Positions 47,467-55,977 of a stretch of 64,000 bases of DNA are shown here, in pieces. Both the position numbers and the translations under genes were made by a program. The notes under the pieces were generated by a model. It ran no database searches, was not told where the DNA came from, and worked only from the letters and a program-made list of their open reading frames with translations. How positions within the stretch are numbered: position 1 is the first letter of the stretch; each line of letters opens with the position of its first letter. Origin of the DNA: Clostridia bacterium (GTDB taxonomy: Bacteria; Bacillota; Clostridia; Oscillospirales; CAG-272); NCBI GenBank assembly GCA_017508425.1, contig JAFVYZ010000045.1, positions 24,709-88,708 of the forward strand, written 5' to 3'.

Positions 47467-48915
47467 TTAACTCCTATTTCTGCCGTATAGCTCATTCAGA
47501 TGGCGGTATTTATTTCTGTCAAGTGCGAGTAACTGCTCTTTTGTAATACGGTAACGCCAGTTTCCGTCTGACTTGCCGGGAGTATTCATGCGCGTATCCG
47601 CGCCAAACAAAAGCAGATCCTGCACGGGCAAGATCACCAGCCCCGCGTGGCTTGCCAGCATCGTGCGAAGCACGGCGCCGTATCCCCCGTTCCAATCGGG
47701 ATCGGTGTAGCCGCAATATTCAAGCATTTTTGTGCGCGTACCCTCATCAAGCTCCCACACGTAGCCAAGCAAGGTGTTGTTATCGTGCGTGCCCGTGTAG
47801 GCTACACAATTTTCATCATAATTATGGGGCAGGTGCGGCGTTTGGGGATCACCAAGAAAAGCAAACTGCAACACGCGCATGCCGGGAAAGCCGCTTTTTG
47901 CAACCAAAAGCCGCACGTCATCGGTGATGTCACCGAGATCCTCGGCAATGATGAGCTTATCCCCTGCTACCTCCTTGAGTGCCTTCACAAGTGCCATACC
48001 GGGGCCCTTCACCCATTTGCCTTCCTTAGCACTTGAAGCGGTGGCAGGCACGCTCCAAAATCCCGCAAAAGCACGGAAATGGTCGATGCGCACACCGTCA
48101 AAGAGCTCCAGCGTCAAGGAAAGCCGCGCGCGCCACCAGGCAAAGCCGTCCATCTTCATTTGCCGCCAGTTATAAAGCGGATTGCCCCAAAGCTGCCCTT
48201 CCTTTGCAAAATAATCGGGCGGCACACCCGCAACAGCCCTGGGGTGTCCGTTTTCGTCGAGCAAAAACTGCGCCTTGCTGTAAAAGACGTCCGCGCTGTC
48301 GCTTGCCACGTAGATCGGGATATCACCGATGATGGAGATCCCACGTGCATTTGCATAGGACTTTACCGCCAGCCATTGCCGCCAAAAATGGAATTGCGTG
48401 AAGGCAAAATAAAAGTAATCGTCGAAAGAATAGTCAAAAACCCTGAAATCCTGCCAAGCGACACCACCATTGGCGCACTTGAGGGCAAGGAATTTACACG
48501 CCTCATCGATCTCGCGCCTTCCCGTTACAAAGGCAAGGATCTCCTCGCGGTTGGTTGCTCTTTCGGCGGCAAGGCGAAGCAGTGCCTCGCGCTCATCGGC
48601 AAGTCTTTCGCTTTCAACCAAAAACGGCGTTTTTTGCTTGGCGGCCTCGAGCTCACTTTGGCTAAGCAGCCCCTCGGCGGCAAGCAGTGCAAGATCAATA
48701 AAATAGGGGTTACAGGCAAAGGAAGCCTCGGATTTATAGGGCGAGCCGCAAGCATCGGGAATGCAAAACGGCAAAACCTGCCAGTAGGAAAAACCGCTAT
48801 CCTTTAAAAAATCAACAAATTCAAACGCCGCCTTGCCCAAGGAGCCGATCGAATACTCGCCGTGAAGCGAGGATACGTGCAGTAAAACACCGCTTGATCT
48901 CTTAATGGCTGTCAT
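47467..48915 (-). CDS. malQ: 4-alpha-glucanotransferase (amylomaltase)
   Basis: GH77 enzyme that transfers maltodextrin segments between alpha-1,4-glucans. The 482-residue product has the GH77 blocks: SSGVLLHVSSLHGEYSIG at the start, QVLPF, the GIGGDIPIYVA-like ISIIGDIPIYVASDSADV, the nucleophile region FDGVRIDHFRAFAGFW, the acid/base IIAEDLG and the late YTGTHDNNTLLGYVW. Motifs and length are typical. The ATG at 48915 lies 14 bases inside the 3' end of polA, so it depends on polA transcription. Pairing a glycogen/maltodextrin enzyme with polA is unexpected but has no functional meaning that I can see. Confidence 0.95.
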   Translation of the reverse strand: MTAIKRSSGVLLHVSSLHGEYSIGSLGKAAFEFVDFLKDSGFSYWQVLPFCIPDACGSPYKSEASFACNPYFIDLALLAAEGLLSQSELEAAKQKTPFLVESERLADEREALLRLAAERATNREEILAFVTGRREIDEACKFLALKCANGGVAWQDFRVFDYSFDDYFYFAFTQFHFWRQWLAVKSYANARGISIIGDIPIYVASDSADVFYSKAQFLLDENGHPRAVAGVPPDYFAKEGQLWGNPLYNWRQMKMDGFAWWRARLSLTLELFDGVRIDHFRAFAGFWSVPATASSAKEGKWVKGPGMALVKALKEVAGDKLIIAEDLGDITDDVRLLVAKSGFPGMRVLQFAFLGDPQTPHLPHNYDENCVAYTGTHDNNTLLGYVWELDEGTRTKMLEYCGYTDPDWNGGYGAVLRTMLASHAGLVILPVQDLLLFGADTRMNTPGKSDGNWRYRITKEQLLALDRNKYRHLNELYGRNRS

Positions 48916-51442
48916 ACCAATTCTCACCCTCCCCGACACCGACCTTGAGGGCGACCGAGAGTGTCACCGCTTGCTCCATCTCCTCGACAAGGATCTCTCG
49001 TGCCTTGACGGCAATATCCTTGTGTGCCTCGACGATCAGCTCGTCATGCACCTGCAAAACAAGGCGTGCGTCAAGCCCTTCTTCCGCGAGACGCTTTGCC
49101 ACACGGATCATGGCAATTTTGATGATATCGGCGGCAGTGCCCTGAATCGGGCTGTTCATCGCCACGCGCTCACCAAAGTGCTGCATATTTTTATTTTGCA
49201 TTTTAAGCTCGGGGATATAACGGCGGCGACCGAAAAGCGTGGTGACAAACCCCTTTTCCTTCGCCTCGCTGACCACGTCCTTCAGATACGCATCGATCCC
49301 GGCGTATGCCGCGAAATAGCTCGCAATATACTCACGCGCCTCGGCCATTGTAATGTGCAGATCCTCGGAAAGGCTATGCGCACCCATCCCGTAAAGGATG
49401 CCGAAGTTGACCGCCTTTGCACGCTTGCGGAGATCGGGCGTGACGGCATCGGCGGGCACGCCAAAGACTCTTGCAGCGGTAGCGGTGTGGATATCCTCGC
49501 CGCCGGCAAACGCCGAGATCATCGCGGCGTCATTTGCCATTGCGGCGAGCAAACGAAGCTCAATTTGCGAGTAGTCTGCATCAATAAGCAAATAATTGTT
49601 GTTTTTTGCGGTAAAATAACGCCTTAATTCGCGACCGAGATCGGTTCGAATCGGCACGTTTTGAAGATTGGGCTCAGCCGAAGAAAGACGCCCCGTAGCA
49701 GTACCCGTTTGCTTAAATGTGGTGTGGATGCGCCCATCATCCTCAATTTGCTTGTACAGTCCCTCGCAATAGGTGCTGTTTAATTTCGTTACCTGTCGGT
49801 AATCCAAAATGTCCTCTACGATCGGATGTACGTGCCGCAAGCCTTCAAGAACCTCCGCGTTGGTGGAGTATCCCGTCTTGGTCTTTTTACCGTGCGGGAG
49901 GCCTAACTTTTCAAACAAAATCTCGCCGAGCTGCTTGGGAGAATTGATGTTAAATTCCTGCCCTGCCGAAAAATAGATGCGCTCGGCAAGACCCTTGGAA
50001 ACCTCACTGAGCTGATTGCCGTACGCGGAAAGTCCTGCGCCATCCACGGCAAAGCCGCAAAGCTCCATATCGGTCAGCACGCGGCAAAGCGGCATTTCGA
50101 TCTCGTAAAGCAGCTTTTCAAGCGAAAGCTTCTTGATGCGCGCTTCAAGCTCCTTTTTAAGAGCCAATATCGTTTGAAGATGCAAAGGCGCACCCAAGGA
50201 CCCCTCCCCCAAATAGGTAAGAGCAAGTCGCGGCAGGTCAAAGCCGTTTTCGGCAGGATTTAACACGTACGCCGCAAGCATCGTGTCAAACGCACAGCCG
50301 CGCCAGGTGATCCCCTGCTGTTCAAGAGCCTTATAAACCGCTTTGGCATCGTGGCAAACGATCAGGCGCTCACCGTTTTTCAAAATAGAGGCAAGGAGCG
50401 CGAGGTCCTTGACCACAAAAGTTATTTTTCCATCGGAGACATAGACCTTGCCATCCACCACATCAAGCGCCAGCGGATCGAGAAGGTCACCAAGAGCCTC
50501 AGCCGTCAGCTCTATCGGCTCTGCCGACGGATTTTCGGGGGTATCGGGCGTCGCCGGAGCAAAGACGGGCGTTGGGACATCGAGCAAGCCAAAGCGCTTG
50601 ATCAATGCGTTGAATTCAAACCTTGTAAAGAGCCTTAAAAGCTCGGCGCGGTCAAAGCCATTGTAGGCATACGCGGCCGTATCGGTATCGATCGGCACTT
50701 GCTTATAAATGGTAGCGAGCTTTTGCGAAAGATAGGCGCTATCCTTGCCCTCCTCGAGCTTGCGGCGCACCGAGGGGGTAAGAACGGCGGTGGGCAAATG
50801 CTCATACACACCGTCAAGCGAGCCGTGCTCGGCAATCAGCTTCAGCGCGGTCTTCTCACCGATGCCGGGAACACCGGGGATGTTATCGGAGCTATCCCCC
50901 ATCAAGGCCTTGACATCCACAAACTGTGTGGATGCCACGCCGTATTTTTCAAAAAAGTGTTCACTTGTAAAATCTACGGTTTCAGTATTGGTCAGGAGCA
51001 GCACGTGTACGCGGGGGGAAATCAGCTGCAGTGCATCGCGGTCACCCGTTAAAATATAGGCCTCGATATCGTCACTTCCGTCAGCGAGGGCGGCAAGCGT
51101 GCCTAAAATATCATCCGCCTCGTACCCTTCCTTTTCAAGGCAGGTAAAGCCAAGTGCCGAGGCAAGGTCCTTTGCCACGGGCATTTGCGCGCAGAGATCC
51201 TCGGGCATCGGTCGGCGACCCGCCTTATATTCATCAAACATCTTGTGACGGAAGGTCGGAGCCTTTAGATCAAAGGCCATGGCACAAAAATCGGGCTTTA
51301 CCGCCTCGATATTGCGCTCCAAAATACCCACCATACCAAAAAGTGCATTGGTTGGAAATCCCTCTTTATTGGAAAGCGGACGCACGCCGTAAAACGCGCG
51401 ATTGATAATACTGTTGCCGTCAACAGCCAGCAGCTTTTTCAT
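48902..51442 (-). CDS. polA: DNA polymerase I
   Basis: Repair and Okazaki-fragment polymerase. The 846-residue protein has an N-terminal 5'-nuclease domain (residues 1-290: LLAVDGNSIINRAFYG, ADDILGT, DVKALMGDSSDNIPGVPGIG). A middle 3'-5' exonuclease-like domain (about 300-470) lacks the DxE of motif I, reading LDVVDGKVYV, so proofreading is probably lost as in many Gram-positives. The polymerase domain has motif A DADYSQIELRLLA, motif B RKRAKAVNFGILYG and motif C VLQVHDELIVEA. The ATG at 51442 has CGGAGG upstream and a consensus promoter at 51476. First gene of polA-malQ-DUF6440. Confidence 0.97.
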   Translation of the reverse strand: MKKLLAVDGNSIINRAFYGVRPLSNKEGFPTNALFGMVGILERNIEAVKPDFCAMAFDLKAPTFRHKMFDEYKAGRRPMPEDLCAQMPVAKDLASALGFTCLEKEGYEADDILGTLAALADGSDDIEAYILTGDRDALQLISPRVHVLLLTNTETVDFTSEHFFEKYGVASTQFVDVKALMGDSSDNIPGVPGIGEKTALKLIAEHGSLDGVYEHLPTAVLTPSVRRKLEEGKDSAYLSQKLATIYKQVPIDTDTAAYAYNGFDRAELLRLFTRFEFNALIKRFGLLDVPTPVFAPATPDTPENPSAEPIELTAEALGDLLDPLALDVVDGKVYVSDGKITFVVKDLALLASILKNGERLIVCHDAKAVYKALEQQGITWRGCAFDTMLAAYVLNPAENGFDLPRLALTYLGEGSLGAPLHLQTILALKKELEARIKKLSLEKLLYEIEMPLCRVLTDMELCGFAVDGAGLSAYGNQLSEVSKGLAERIYFSAGQEFNINSPKQLGEILFEKLGLPHGKKTKTGYSTNAEVLEGLRHVHPIVEDILDYRQVTKLNSTYCEGLYKQIEDDGRIHTTFKQTGTATGRLSSAEPNLQNVPIRTDLGRELRRYFTAKNNNYLLIDADYSQIELRLLAAMANDAAMISAFAGGEDIHTATAARVFGVPADAVTPDLRKRAKAVNFGILYGMGAHSLSEDLHITMAEAREYIASYFAAYAGIDAYLKDVVSEAKEKGFVTTLFGRRRYIPELKMQNKNMQHFGERVAMNSPIQGTAADIIKIAMIRVAKRLAEEGLDARLVLQVHDELIVEAHKDIAVKAREILVEEMEQAVTLSVALKVGVGEGENWYDSH

Positions 51443-51475
51443 ACGGTCACTGTCCTCCGTAAATAGATTAATTTT

Positions 51476-51504
51476 ATTATACTACTTTTGGGGACGTGTG
51501 TCAA
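51476..51504 (-). promoter_or_regulatory. Consensus sigma-A promoter of polA
   Basis: On the minus strand TTGACA (51499-51504), 17 bases, TATAAT (51476-51481). Confidence 0.88.
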
Positions 51505-51534
51505 CGAAATGGAAAGTGACTTGACACATTTTTT

Positions 51535-51556
51535 CATAAAAGACTTGTCTTTTATG
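51535..51556. promoter_or_regulatory. 22-base palindrome overlapping a -35 box
   Basis: CATAAAAGAC, two bases (TT), then the exact complement; it covers the -35 of the promoter at 51545, so it is a candidate operator. Confidence 0.6.
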
Positions 51557-51573
51557 CCACGGTATGGTAAAAT
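51545..51573 (+). promoter_or_regulatory. Promoter of the small membrane-protein gene at 51605
   Basis: TTGTCT (51545-51550), 17 bases, TAAAAT (51568-51573) with an extended -10 TGG. Confidence 0.65.
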
Positions 51574-51604
51574 AACATCGTAAATGTGAAAGCGAGGTTG
51601 CTTT

Positions 51605-52036
51605 ATGCAAAAAAAAGATATTTTCAAGCAGATCCTGCAAAAGGCGTGCATCTATTACACGGTAACGACCTTTTTGCTGATTTTTCTCTTTTGGCTCATC
51701 AGTAACGACATCACACGTGCTATGCACCCTGTGGCATTGATGCTGATCTTCCCATTTTCGATCTTTTTTGCCACAGCTAACAAAATCTTTACATCCAAAA
51801 GGCTTGCGCGTTGGCAACGCGTGCTTTCGCACTACGCGCTCACAATGATCGGTTTGTTTCTCTTTTTGTTTTTGCCGAACAAAGCCAAAGGCCAACCGGC
51901 CGGCAGTGCCTTTTTACTGCTCTTTATCCTGACGTTGATCTACGCCGCCATTATGGGCACGGTCCTCTTTTACGAAGCGCGCGCGGCAAAGCTCTCGAGC
52001 GAAAAAACCGAATACAAGAGCGTATATAAAAAATAA
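51605..52036 (+). CDS. Small four-helix membrane protein (DUF3021-like)
   Basis: A 143-residue membrane protein with four predicted helices (about residues 18-36, 42-60, 75-92, 104-124), a basic N terminus (MQKKDIFKQILQKA) and a basic C terminus (TEYKSVYKK), both probably inside. The layout resembles the DUF3021 membrane proteins of Firmicutes; I cannot confirm this from a signature motif. The ATG at 51605 follows GCGAGG. Transcribed from its own promoter, with a palindrome across the -35 box. A terminator hairpin spanning the next gene's start follows at 52049. Confidence 0.65.
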   Translation: MQKKDIFKQILQKACIYYTVTTFLLIFLFWLISNDITRAMHPVALMLIFPFSIFFATANKIFTSKRLARWQRVLSHYALTMIGLFLFLFLPNKAKGQPAGSAFLLLFILTLIYAAIMGTVLFYEARAAKLSSEKTEYKSVYKK

Positions 52037-52048
52037 AATATCAAATAC

Positions 52049-52101
52049 TACGGTTGAAGCTTTTTAGGAGGTCATCTCATGCACTTCAACCGTATTTTTT
52101 T
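52049..52101 (+). terminator. Terminator-like hairpin whose loop holds the next gene's ribosome site and start
   Basis: TACGGTTGAAG (52049-52059) pairs perfectly with CTTCAACCGTA (52084-52094), followed by seven T (52095-52101). The 24-base loop contains AGGAGG and the ATG at 52079 of the SGNH lipoprotein gene. Confidence 0.78.
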
Positions 52102-52792
52102 ATGCTTTTTTTGTTTTTTTCTCATACTTTGCGCATGCCAAAGCACCGCTCTTGAGGACCCAACCGCCAAGGAGCCGATCAAAGCCGTGGGCAATGCCGA
52201 TTTTATCTCGACTCTTACCTTTTTGGGGGACTCCACCACCGCGCATATGGCAAGCCGAGCCGACGTGCTGCCGAGTCAAATTTGGGCCAGCAAAAGCCGT
52301 TATTTAAATTTAAGCTCGCGCATCACCTACGAAAAGATCGTATGCCCGACAAACGGAGAAGAAATGACCATTGCCGAGGTTGCAAAGGCCATTAAGCCTC
52401 GACAGCTTGTGATCACGCTTGGCATTGATTACGGGGTCTATTATTACCGAGAAGATCCGCAAACCTTTGCGCTTTACTACGAAAAGCTGCTTGACGCGAT
52501 TGGAACGGCATCCCCTGAAACCACTCTCATCCTTCAAGCGATCTTCCCGGTTGGCAGAGGCAGTACCGCCATCACCAATGAAATGGTTTTAAAAGCCAAC
52601 CGAACAATTGCCGAGATTGCCGCTAAGCGCGGACTCACATTTGTGGATGCAACACAGGTGCTTACCGACAGCGAGGGGTATTTGAGGGAGGAGTTTTGCT
52701 ACAGTGAGGATGGCATCCACCTTACCTCCTCGGCGTACAAGGCCATTTTGGAAAATCTTAAAAAATACGAAGGCGAGGTCGTAAAAGCATAA
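52079..52792 (+). CDS. SGNH/GDSL-type hydrolase lipoprotein
   Basis: A 237-residue predicted lipoprotein: signal peptide HFNRIFLCFFCFFLIL with lipobox LCAC, then an SGNH-hydrolase fold with block I FLGDSTTAH (nucleophile Ser), a GIDYG-containing block, and the Asp-His pair in EDGIHLTSSAY. Such exported esterases act on acylated polysaccharides or cell-wall glycans; the substrate is unknown. The start is boxed inside a terminator-like hairpin, so translation or read-through may be controlled. The next gene shares one base with its stop (TAATG), which means coupled synthesis. SGNH and DUF4358 lipoproteins are a recurrent clostridial pair. Confidence 0.85.
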   Translation: MHFNRIFLCFFCFFLILCACQSTALEDPTAKEPIKAVGNADFISTLTFLGDSTTAHMASRADVLPSQIWASKSRYLNLSSRITYEKIVCPTNGEEMTIAEVAKAIKPRQLVITLGIDYGVYYYREDPQTFALYYEKLLDAIGTASPETTLILQAIFPVGRGSTAITNEMVLKANRTIAEIAAKRGLTFVDATQVLTDSEGYLREEFCYSEDGIHLTSSAYKAILENLKKYEGEVVKA

Positions 52793-53265
52793 TGAAACGA
52801 TATTGTATTATTTTCCTGTCCCTTTGTATGCTGCTTTGCGCCTGCGGGCGTGAAATGAGAGATGCCGATATTGAAACTGTTTCGAGCGCGGTTTTGGGTG
52901 CGATCAATGAAAGCAATACACTTACCCCGGCCGATGCCGACTTTACGAGCACCAATTTTGCACCCGGCGATGGCGTGGAGGCGGCGCGAATCTACCTTGG
53001 GGAAAATAAGGAAATCGGTATTTTTCGCTTAAAGGAGGGCGTTGGCGCCTCTACAATTGAGGGTACGGTACGCGACTACCTGCAAAGTGAAGCAAACGCC
53101 ACCTCAACACTCCTCGATCTTTATCCCGACGAGAAGCTTGAAGAAAAGCTAAACCTTTACAAAAACGCCACTGTCCTGCAAAGCGGACGCTACCTTTGCT
53201 ATTTGGTGCTCCCAAAGGAAGAAACCGAAAAAGTAAAAAGCGCCCTTTACGGGGCGCTTTCGTAA
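52792..53265 (+). CDS. DUF4358 lipoprotein
   Basis: A 157-residue predicted lipoprotein with signal peptide KRYCIIFLSLCML and lipobox LCAC, followed by a small alpha/beta domain with the DUF4358 patterns EIGIFRLKEGVGASTIEGTVRDYL and SGRYLCYLV. Function unknown; the family is found beside SGNH hydrolases and MBOAT acyltransferases in clostridia. The ATG overlaps the preceding stop by one base. The last codons coincide with a stem-loop (53237-53260). On the opposite strand the frame of the phage-type remnant runs into this gene because of a frameshift; that antisense part is not real coding sequence. Confidence 0.85.
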   Translation: MKRYCIIFLSLCMLLCACGREMRDADIETVSSAVLGAINESNTLTPADADFTSTNFAPGDGVEAARIYLGENKEIGIFRLKEGVGASTIEGTVRDYLQSEANATSTLLDLYPDEKLEEKLNLYKNATVLQSGRYLCYLVLPKEETEKVKSALYGALS

Positions 53266-55932
53266 ATTTGTTAATAGTAATCCTTTGTTGTGCGCCATCG
53301 CCGCCGCGTCATCGTTGTTTCTGAGCCACGCGAGGCGGCAGTATTCGTCCACACGCTTACCGTCCTTATAAACGGTATTGTGCGCCTCGATCTCGTGGGC
53401 AAAGTATTTCACCACCGTCTCGGCGGCTTGCAGATCCTCCACCGTCAGTGCCCCGTTTTGACTGTTGCCAAGGTCCGCAAGCGCATCGGCGATCTCCTGG
53501 CGGAACAGCTCGTTACCGTTGCCGTCACCGGCATAAAGCGGGTTCTTTTTGGTATAAAACGCCGCAAGGGCGGCAAAGTGCTCGCGGATCTTGGTATCAC
53601 TCACCAAGCCCCCACGCCAATTCATCTTGGCAAGCTCGTCAATGGCAATCTTAAAGCTATCGCCACGGAAGTTCGCCGCATTGACATAGCGGCCCTTCTT
53701 TTGGTTGGCAAGCTTCTTCAGCTCGTATTTGAGGGAACCCAACTGCTTGTGCCTCTCCACCGCACGGCCGTGCTCCTCGCGCCAAAATTCCGCCTGCTTG
53801 CGGTACCCTTCTGTCGAGGTGGCACTCTCAAGCTTCGCCTTGATCGAGGGCTTGCCCGAGGCAATAATCTCACGGAGCGCCGCCACGATCTGCTCATCCA
53901 TCACGCGGATCTCGTCGGCATCCATTTCAAAGCCCGTTTCCTGCAAGATCTCGGCGTGGAGCTGGTGCCACATGATTTCAGTAAAGAAATCAAAGCCCTG
54001 CTGGTGCAGGCGTGCGTTGTAGCCACTCCACAGGCGCGCCACAAAGTCGTTTCGACTTGCAACTGGCAGGCGCTTCCACGCCTCCACGCCCTTCATCGCC
54101 TCAATAACCGCACCCTTGGCAAACACCTTCTCACCGGCATAATTCGCGTGCAACTTGGCAAGCTCACCCTTGGAGAGCGTCACCACGTCGCCACTTGCGG
54201 TGCGGGAGCGGCGGACTATATTACCGGTGGTTTCCGCAAGATATTCCTTCATGGAAACGCGGCCGGGCTTGTCCAACGGATAGCGCAAATGCGCTTCATC
54301 GTCAAACACGTCATCAAGCACCAGCTTTTCGGCAGGGATCTTGAAGGTCACAACAGTATCACCGTAACCGACGTTCTGCCCGTTCTCTTTTGTCGAGAAG
54401 AACAAGCCATCCTCTTTTGCCACCATCATACCCGTGGAACGAATAGCAGCAGCACTGCTTGCAGACGTGCGATGATACAACGTGATATATCCGCGCTCGT
54501 CAACCTCGGCACCAAGATCCCTAACGTCGGAGATCAGATCTTGCGCGTTCAGCAAATCATCACCGGAAACACGATTTTCCAAAATATTTTTTTCATTTTC
54601 CTTGACAATCGGCTCGTTTTCGGTTATACTATTATTAGACCGAGGAGAACGCGGAGTATTTGCAATGGCTTCACTTGAAGCAAATTGCGCCGCGGTAACT
54701 CGGTTCTTTTTGTTGAAATCAATATCAAGAGCGTCTAACTTAACAAGATCGTTTTCAAAAAACAATTCTCCAAGCGTTTTCCCATCAGCCAGCATTCTAT
54801 TCCACTTGGCTTCGCTGAATTGCAAAATCATAACAGGAACAATATTGGGATTCCTTTTTCCTCCAACGGCTTCCACTACAACGTAGTGCCCGTCGGGGGA
54901 TTTTTTTGCATAAGCAAAACTTTGGCGTTGCGTCGGATTGTTGGGATCTGCAAATACACTTTCCACGACATCAGGTTCATAGATTGCCTCAATCGCTTCC
55001 TTCATCGTTTCCGGAGTAAACGCTATCTGCTGTCTGGATTGCTCGGCATCAATTTTGGAATGACGATCATACTCGTGCCACACGTCGTTACCGTTAATGG
55101 CGATTGTTTTGTTGCTAACATCAATCAATCCAGCAGAAGCTATCCTAACCGAGTTTGCCACTTCCGAGGGGACTTCAGAAATTTTGACTTGATCGTATTT
55201 ATCGTCTATTTTTCCTTTATTTGCAATCGCATCATCCACAGCTTGGCTTATCCGCGCTCTTGCAAGTCGTCTTACCCTTTTATTTTCACCCGAAGCGGCT
55301 TCCGCAGTATTTTTGCTCCCTTCAACATCGCTAACGTGCATCTTTTCGGAATTTTCGCGCGTTAGCTCATCATCCTCGCGGTTAGCAATATGAATTTTAC
55401 CGTTTGCGTCAATAACACCGCCCGCCTCGGAAAGGCCCTGCATAAAGAGCTTTTCGGCCTTGCGTACCAGCTCCAGCTGCTTCTTTGCGGCAGGGTCCTT
55501 GCGTGCCTTCAGGTTCTCCTGTATCTCGCGGATCTTTCCGATCAGCTTTTCAGCCGTTGTCGGCTTGGTGGTGATCAGCTTTTTGATAAAGGACTTATTA
55601 CCAAGCAGTCGTTGGTTGGCAAAGGCCGCCACCTCACTGCGGTACTCGTCAAGCGCCGCCTGCTCCTCTGTGGTCAGCACCTCGCCTGCGTTCTCCCTCT
55701 CAATCAGCTTCTCAACGCCCTTTTTCACGGTGTCAAGGTCGGCTTTTTTACCGTTCTTACCAAAATGCTCCTTCAAATATCCGCGCTCCAGCACGTCGGT
55801 GATGGCAAGGTCGTGCAGATCCGCATCATCGGTCAGCACCTTAGCAAGTGCCTTGCCGTAAAGGTCACCGGCACCGGGCAGCAGCTTCTCGGTCACGCCC
55901 TCAATGGCACCCGAGGTGGCACCAATCGACAT
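53149..55932 (-). CDS. Phage/conjugative-element polyvalent protein remnant with toxin-like domains
   Basis: A large open frame from a phage or integrative-element protein, now cut at both ends. From ATG 55932 the residues read MSIGATSGAIEGVTEKLLPG, an internal-looking start with no ribosome site. Residues 40-190 are helical and charged. About residues 245-400 hold HEYDRHSKIDAEQ, SFAYAKKSPDGHYVVVEAV and VPVMILQFSEAKWN, resembling the Barnase/EndoU/RelE-like nucleases of polyvalent proteins. About residues 478-560 hold YITLYHRTSA, GLFFST and GYGDTVVTFKIPAEKL, resembling an ADP-ribosyltransferase-type domain. The remainder is a helical polyvalent-protein (LPD-like) region ending near NNDDAAAMAHNK. 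From there a one-base insertion (53284-53286) carries the frame past the likely original stop (53271-53273) into the antisense of the DUF4358 gene, so the last 45 residues are spurious. Probably not functional; domain names are by resemblance only. Confidence 0.62.
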   Translation of the reverse strand: MSIGATSGAIEGVTEKLLPGAGDLYGKALAKVLTDDADLHDLAITDVLERGYLKEHFGKNGKKADLDTVKKGVEKLIERENAGEVLTTEEQAALDEYRSEVAAFANQRLLGNKSFIKKLITTKPTTAEKLIGKIREIQENLKARKDPAAKKQLELVRKAEKLFMQGLSEAGGVIDANGKIHIANREDDELTRENSEKMHVSDVEGSKNTAEAASGENKRVRRLARARISQAVDDAIANKGKIDDKYDQVKISEVPSEVANSVRIASAGLIDVSNKTIAINGNDVWHEYDRHSKIDAEQSRQQIAFTPETMKEAIEAIYEPDVVESVFADPNNPTQRQSFAYAKKSPDGHYVVVEAVGGKRNPNIVPVMILQFSEAKWNRMLADGKTLGELFFENDLVKLDALDIDFNKKNRVTAAQFASSEAIANTPRSPRSNNSITENEPIVKENEKNILENRVSGDDLLNAQDLISDVRDLGAEVDERGYITLYHRTSASSAAAIRSTGMMVAKEDGLFFSTKENGQNVGYGDTVVTFKIPAEKLVLDDVFDDEAHLRYPLDKPGRVSMKEYLAETTGNIVRRSRTASGDVVTLSKGELAKLHANYAGEKVFAKGAVIEAMKGVEAWKRLPVASRNDFVARLWSGYNARLHQQGFDFFTEIMWHQLHAEILQETGFEMDADEIRVMDEQIVAALREIIASGKPSIKAKLESATSTEGYRKQAEFWREEHGRAVERHKQLGSLKYELKKLANQKKGRYVNAANFRGDSFKIAIDELAKMNWRGGLVSDTKIREHFAALAAFYTKKNPLYAGDGNGNELFRQEIADALADLGNSQNGALTVEDLQAAETVVKYFAHEIEAHNTVYKDGKRVDEYCRLAWLRNNDDAAAMAHNKGLLLTNLRKRPVKGAFYFFGFFLWEHQIAKVASALQDSGVFVKV
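53237..53260 (+). terminator. Stem-loop at the end of the DUF4358 gene
   Basis: AAAGCGCCC (53237-53245) pairs with GGGCGCTTT (53252-53260), ending just before the stop codon. Only a weak T-rich stretch follows, so termination may be partial. Confidence 0.6.
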
Positions 55933-55943
55933 GTCATTGACGC
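53266..55943. mobile_element. Prophage or integrative-element fragment
   Basis: The stretch between the DUF4358 stop and the pyrB terminator holds only the polyvalent-protein remnant, with no capsid, integrase or other phage genes and no visible attachment-site repeat. It fills the space between two host terminators completely. G+C is uneven within it. Confidence 0.55.
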
Positions 55944-55976
55944 AAAAAGGCCTTGGCAATTGCCAAGGCCTTTTTT
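55944..55976 (-). terminator. Terminator of the pyr operon
   Basis: AAAAAGGCCTTGGCA (55944-55958) pairs perfectly with 55961-55975; T-rich on both strands. It directly follows the pyrB stop. Confidence 0.92.
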
Positions 55977-55977
55977 A

